6,548 nt of DNA from DATLED01 sp046597375 (GTDB lineage: Bacteria; Actinomycetota; Acidimicrobiia; Acidimicrobiales; CADCTF01): NCBI GenBank assembly GCA_046597375.1, contig JBKJKM010000294.1, positions 1 to 6,548 on the forward strand. Direction: 5' to 3'. The notes under the pieces were generated by a model that made no database searches, was not told where the DNA came from, and saw only the letters and a program-made list of their open reading frames with translations. Shown here in pieces: positions 5,946 to 6,548 of the stretch (the stretch's first letter is position 1; each line of letters opens with the position of its first letter). The position numbers and the translations under genes are program-made.

Positions 5946-6458
5946 GTGGTGGAAATGACGCTCGCCTCCATCCGGGTGCAGATGCCGGACAATGTGCCGG
6001 TGGTCCTGCTCAAAGAGGCCACGGGCGCTCCAACGGGCAGCCGCACGCTCCCGATCCTTATCGGCCACGAGGAAGCCACGGCGATCGCCCGAGCCATCCA
6101 GGGGATCGAGCCACCACGGCCGCTGACCCATGATCTGCTCAGAGATCTCCTCCAGCACCTCGACGTCGAGGTCGAGGCGATCGTGATCACCGAGCTGGTG
6201 GAGTCGATCTTCTACGCCGAGATCCGGATGCGTCGCGAAGGCCGCCGTTACGTCGTCTCGAGTCGCCCGTCGGACGCCATCGCGCTGGCGGTGCGCATCG
6301 GCACCCCGATCCACGCCGAAGAAGCGCTCCTCGATGCCGAGGCCTACGTCCTCCAAGACGAGGACGCCGAGACCGAAGCCGACGGCCGACAGGACGAGGT
6401 CATCGAGAAGTTCCAGCGCTTCATCGAAGACATCCGCCCCGAAGACTTCGCGTCGTAA
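5946..6458 (+). CDS. Bifunctional nuclease family protein (DUF151)
   Basis: The 170-residue product carries a complete DUF151 domain: RTLPILIGHEEATAIARAIQG (33-53), the family hallmark PPRPLTHDLL (56-65), the FYAEIRM strand (89-95) and SSRPSDAIALAVR (105-117). A charged C-terminal helix ends in EKFQRFIEDIRPEDF, as in Rv1829. Some members, first studied in plants, show DNase and RNase activity, and the Thermotoga member has been structurally characterised; the bacterial role is not settled. GTG 5946 gives MVEMTLASIRV, the expected N-terminus for actinobacterial homologues; GTG 5937, GTG 5949 and ATG 5955 are alternatives differing by a few residues. An in-frame ATG at 5823 lies deep in the preceding gene and adds unrelated sequence, so it is rejected. 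The gap to the preceding stop is only ten bases. The dispersed repeat begins directly after its TAA stop. Confidence 0.88.
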   Translation: MVEMTLASIRVQMPDNVPVVLLKEATGAPTGSRTLPILIGHEEATAIARAIQGIEPPRPLTHDLLRDLLQHLDVEVEAIVITELVESIFYAEIRMRREGRRYVVSSRPSDAIALAVRIGTPIHAEEALLDAEAYVLQDEDAETEADGRQDEVIEKFQRFIEDIRPEDFAS

Positions 6459-6464
6459 TATTTG

Positions 6465-6544
6465 CCTCGCTCTGCGGCGCCGGCCTCCGGCCCGAAGCCT
6501 TGCCGCTCGGCTGGCGACTGCACGCTGGCGCGCCCGACGCCGCC
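6465..6544. repeat. Dispersed 80-bp repeat, copy 2
   Basis: This is the partner of 2808-2887, ungapped and identical at 68 of 80 positions. It begins six bases after the TAA stop of the DUF151 gene, and weak similarity extends back into the stop codon itself (6456). The hairpin GGCC-TCC-GGCC occupies 6482-6492, with a base-pair swap relative to copy 1. Similarity stops at about 6544, four bases before the window end, so whether the element or a neighbouring copy continues cannot be seen. The 90 bases after the DUF151 gene hold nothing else recognisable. Confidence 0.8.
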
Positions 6545-6548
6545 GGGC

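Noticed and set aside
6465..6544. Rho-independent terminator formed by the repeat after the DUF151 gene
   Set aside because: The hairpin stem is only four pairs, no T-run follows it, and the same element lies inside an operon at 2808-2887.

Overview
The window is a densely packed, GC-rich stretch in which every gene lies on the + strand. The gene order (degenerate ManC/ManB-type sugar nucleotide protein, DUF881, DUF1290 small basic protein, DUF881, gcvH, FHA protein, MerR regulator, DUF151 nuclease) matches the conserved actinobacterial block known from Mycobacterium tuberculosis as Rv1823 to Rv1829. The organism is therefore almost certainly an actinomycetote. The zinc-ribbon FHA protein, the extra phosphoribosyltransferase gene and the phosphomannomutase-like fusion point away from Mycobacterium and possibly to Acidimicrobiia or a related deep lineage; that placement is an inference.

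Layout: 1-1708 is the C-terminal part of a nucleotidyltransferase/phosphomannomutase-like protein whose N-terminus lies outside the window. 1752-3645 is a membrane module: DUF881, DUF1290, DUF881. 3658-4035 encodes the lipoyl carrier GcvH. 4084-4581 encodes a zinc-ribbon plus FHA protein in the position of garA. 4584-5378 encodes a MerR-family regulator in the position of ftsR. 5375-5935 encodes a hypoxanthine phosphoribosyltransferase-like enzyme whose TTG start overlaps the preceding stop; it is missing from this place in mycobacteria. 5946-6458 encodes a DUF151 bifunctional nuclease-type protein. There is no gene-free stretch longer than about 110 bases.

The genes do not form one pathway. 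The known homologues touch central carbon and nitrogen control (GarA), one-carbon metabolism (GcvH), cell division transcription (FtsR), purine salvage (HPRT) and a conserved membrane module of unknown function. Very short spacers or overlaps (2470 after 2465, 4584 after 4581, 5375 inside 5378) indicate translational coupling. Promoter-like sequences seven bases before GTG starts at 1752 and 4084, and more weakly 5946, suggest leaderless transcripts that divide the block into sub-operons.

I see no wholly new system. The least explained element is an 80-bp sequence present twice, at 2808-2887 and 6465-6544, both times immediately downstream of a stop codon, 68 of 80 positions identical without gaps and with one compensatory base-pair change in a small hairpin. 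Also worth attention are a phosphomannomutase domain that has lost its catalytic motifs, an FHA protein carrying both a zinc ribbon and a GarA-like double-threonine motif, and a shortened catalytic loop in the phosphoribosyltransferase.
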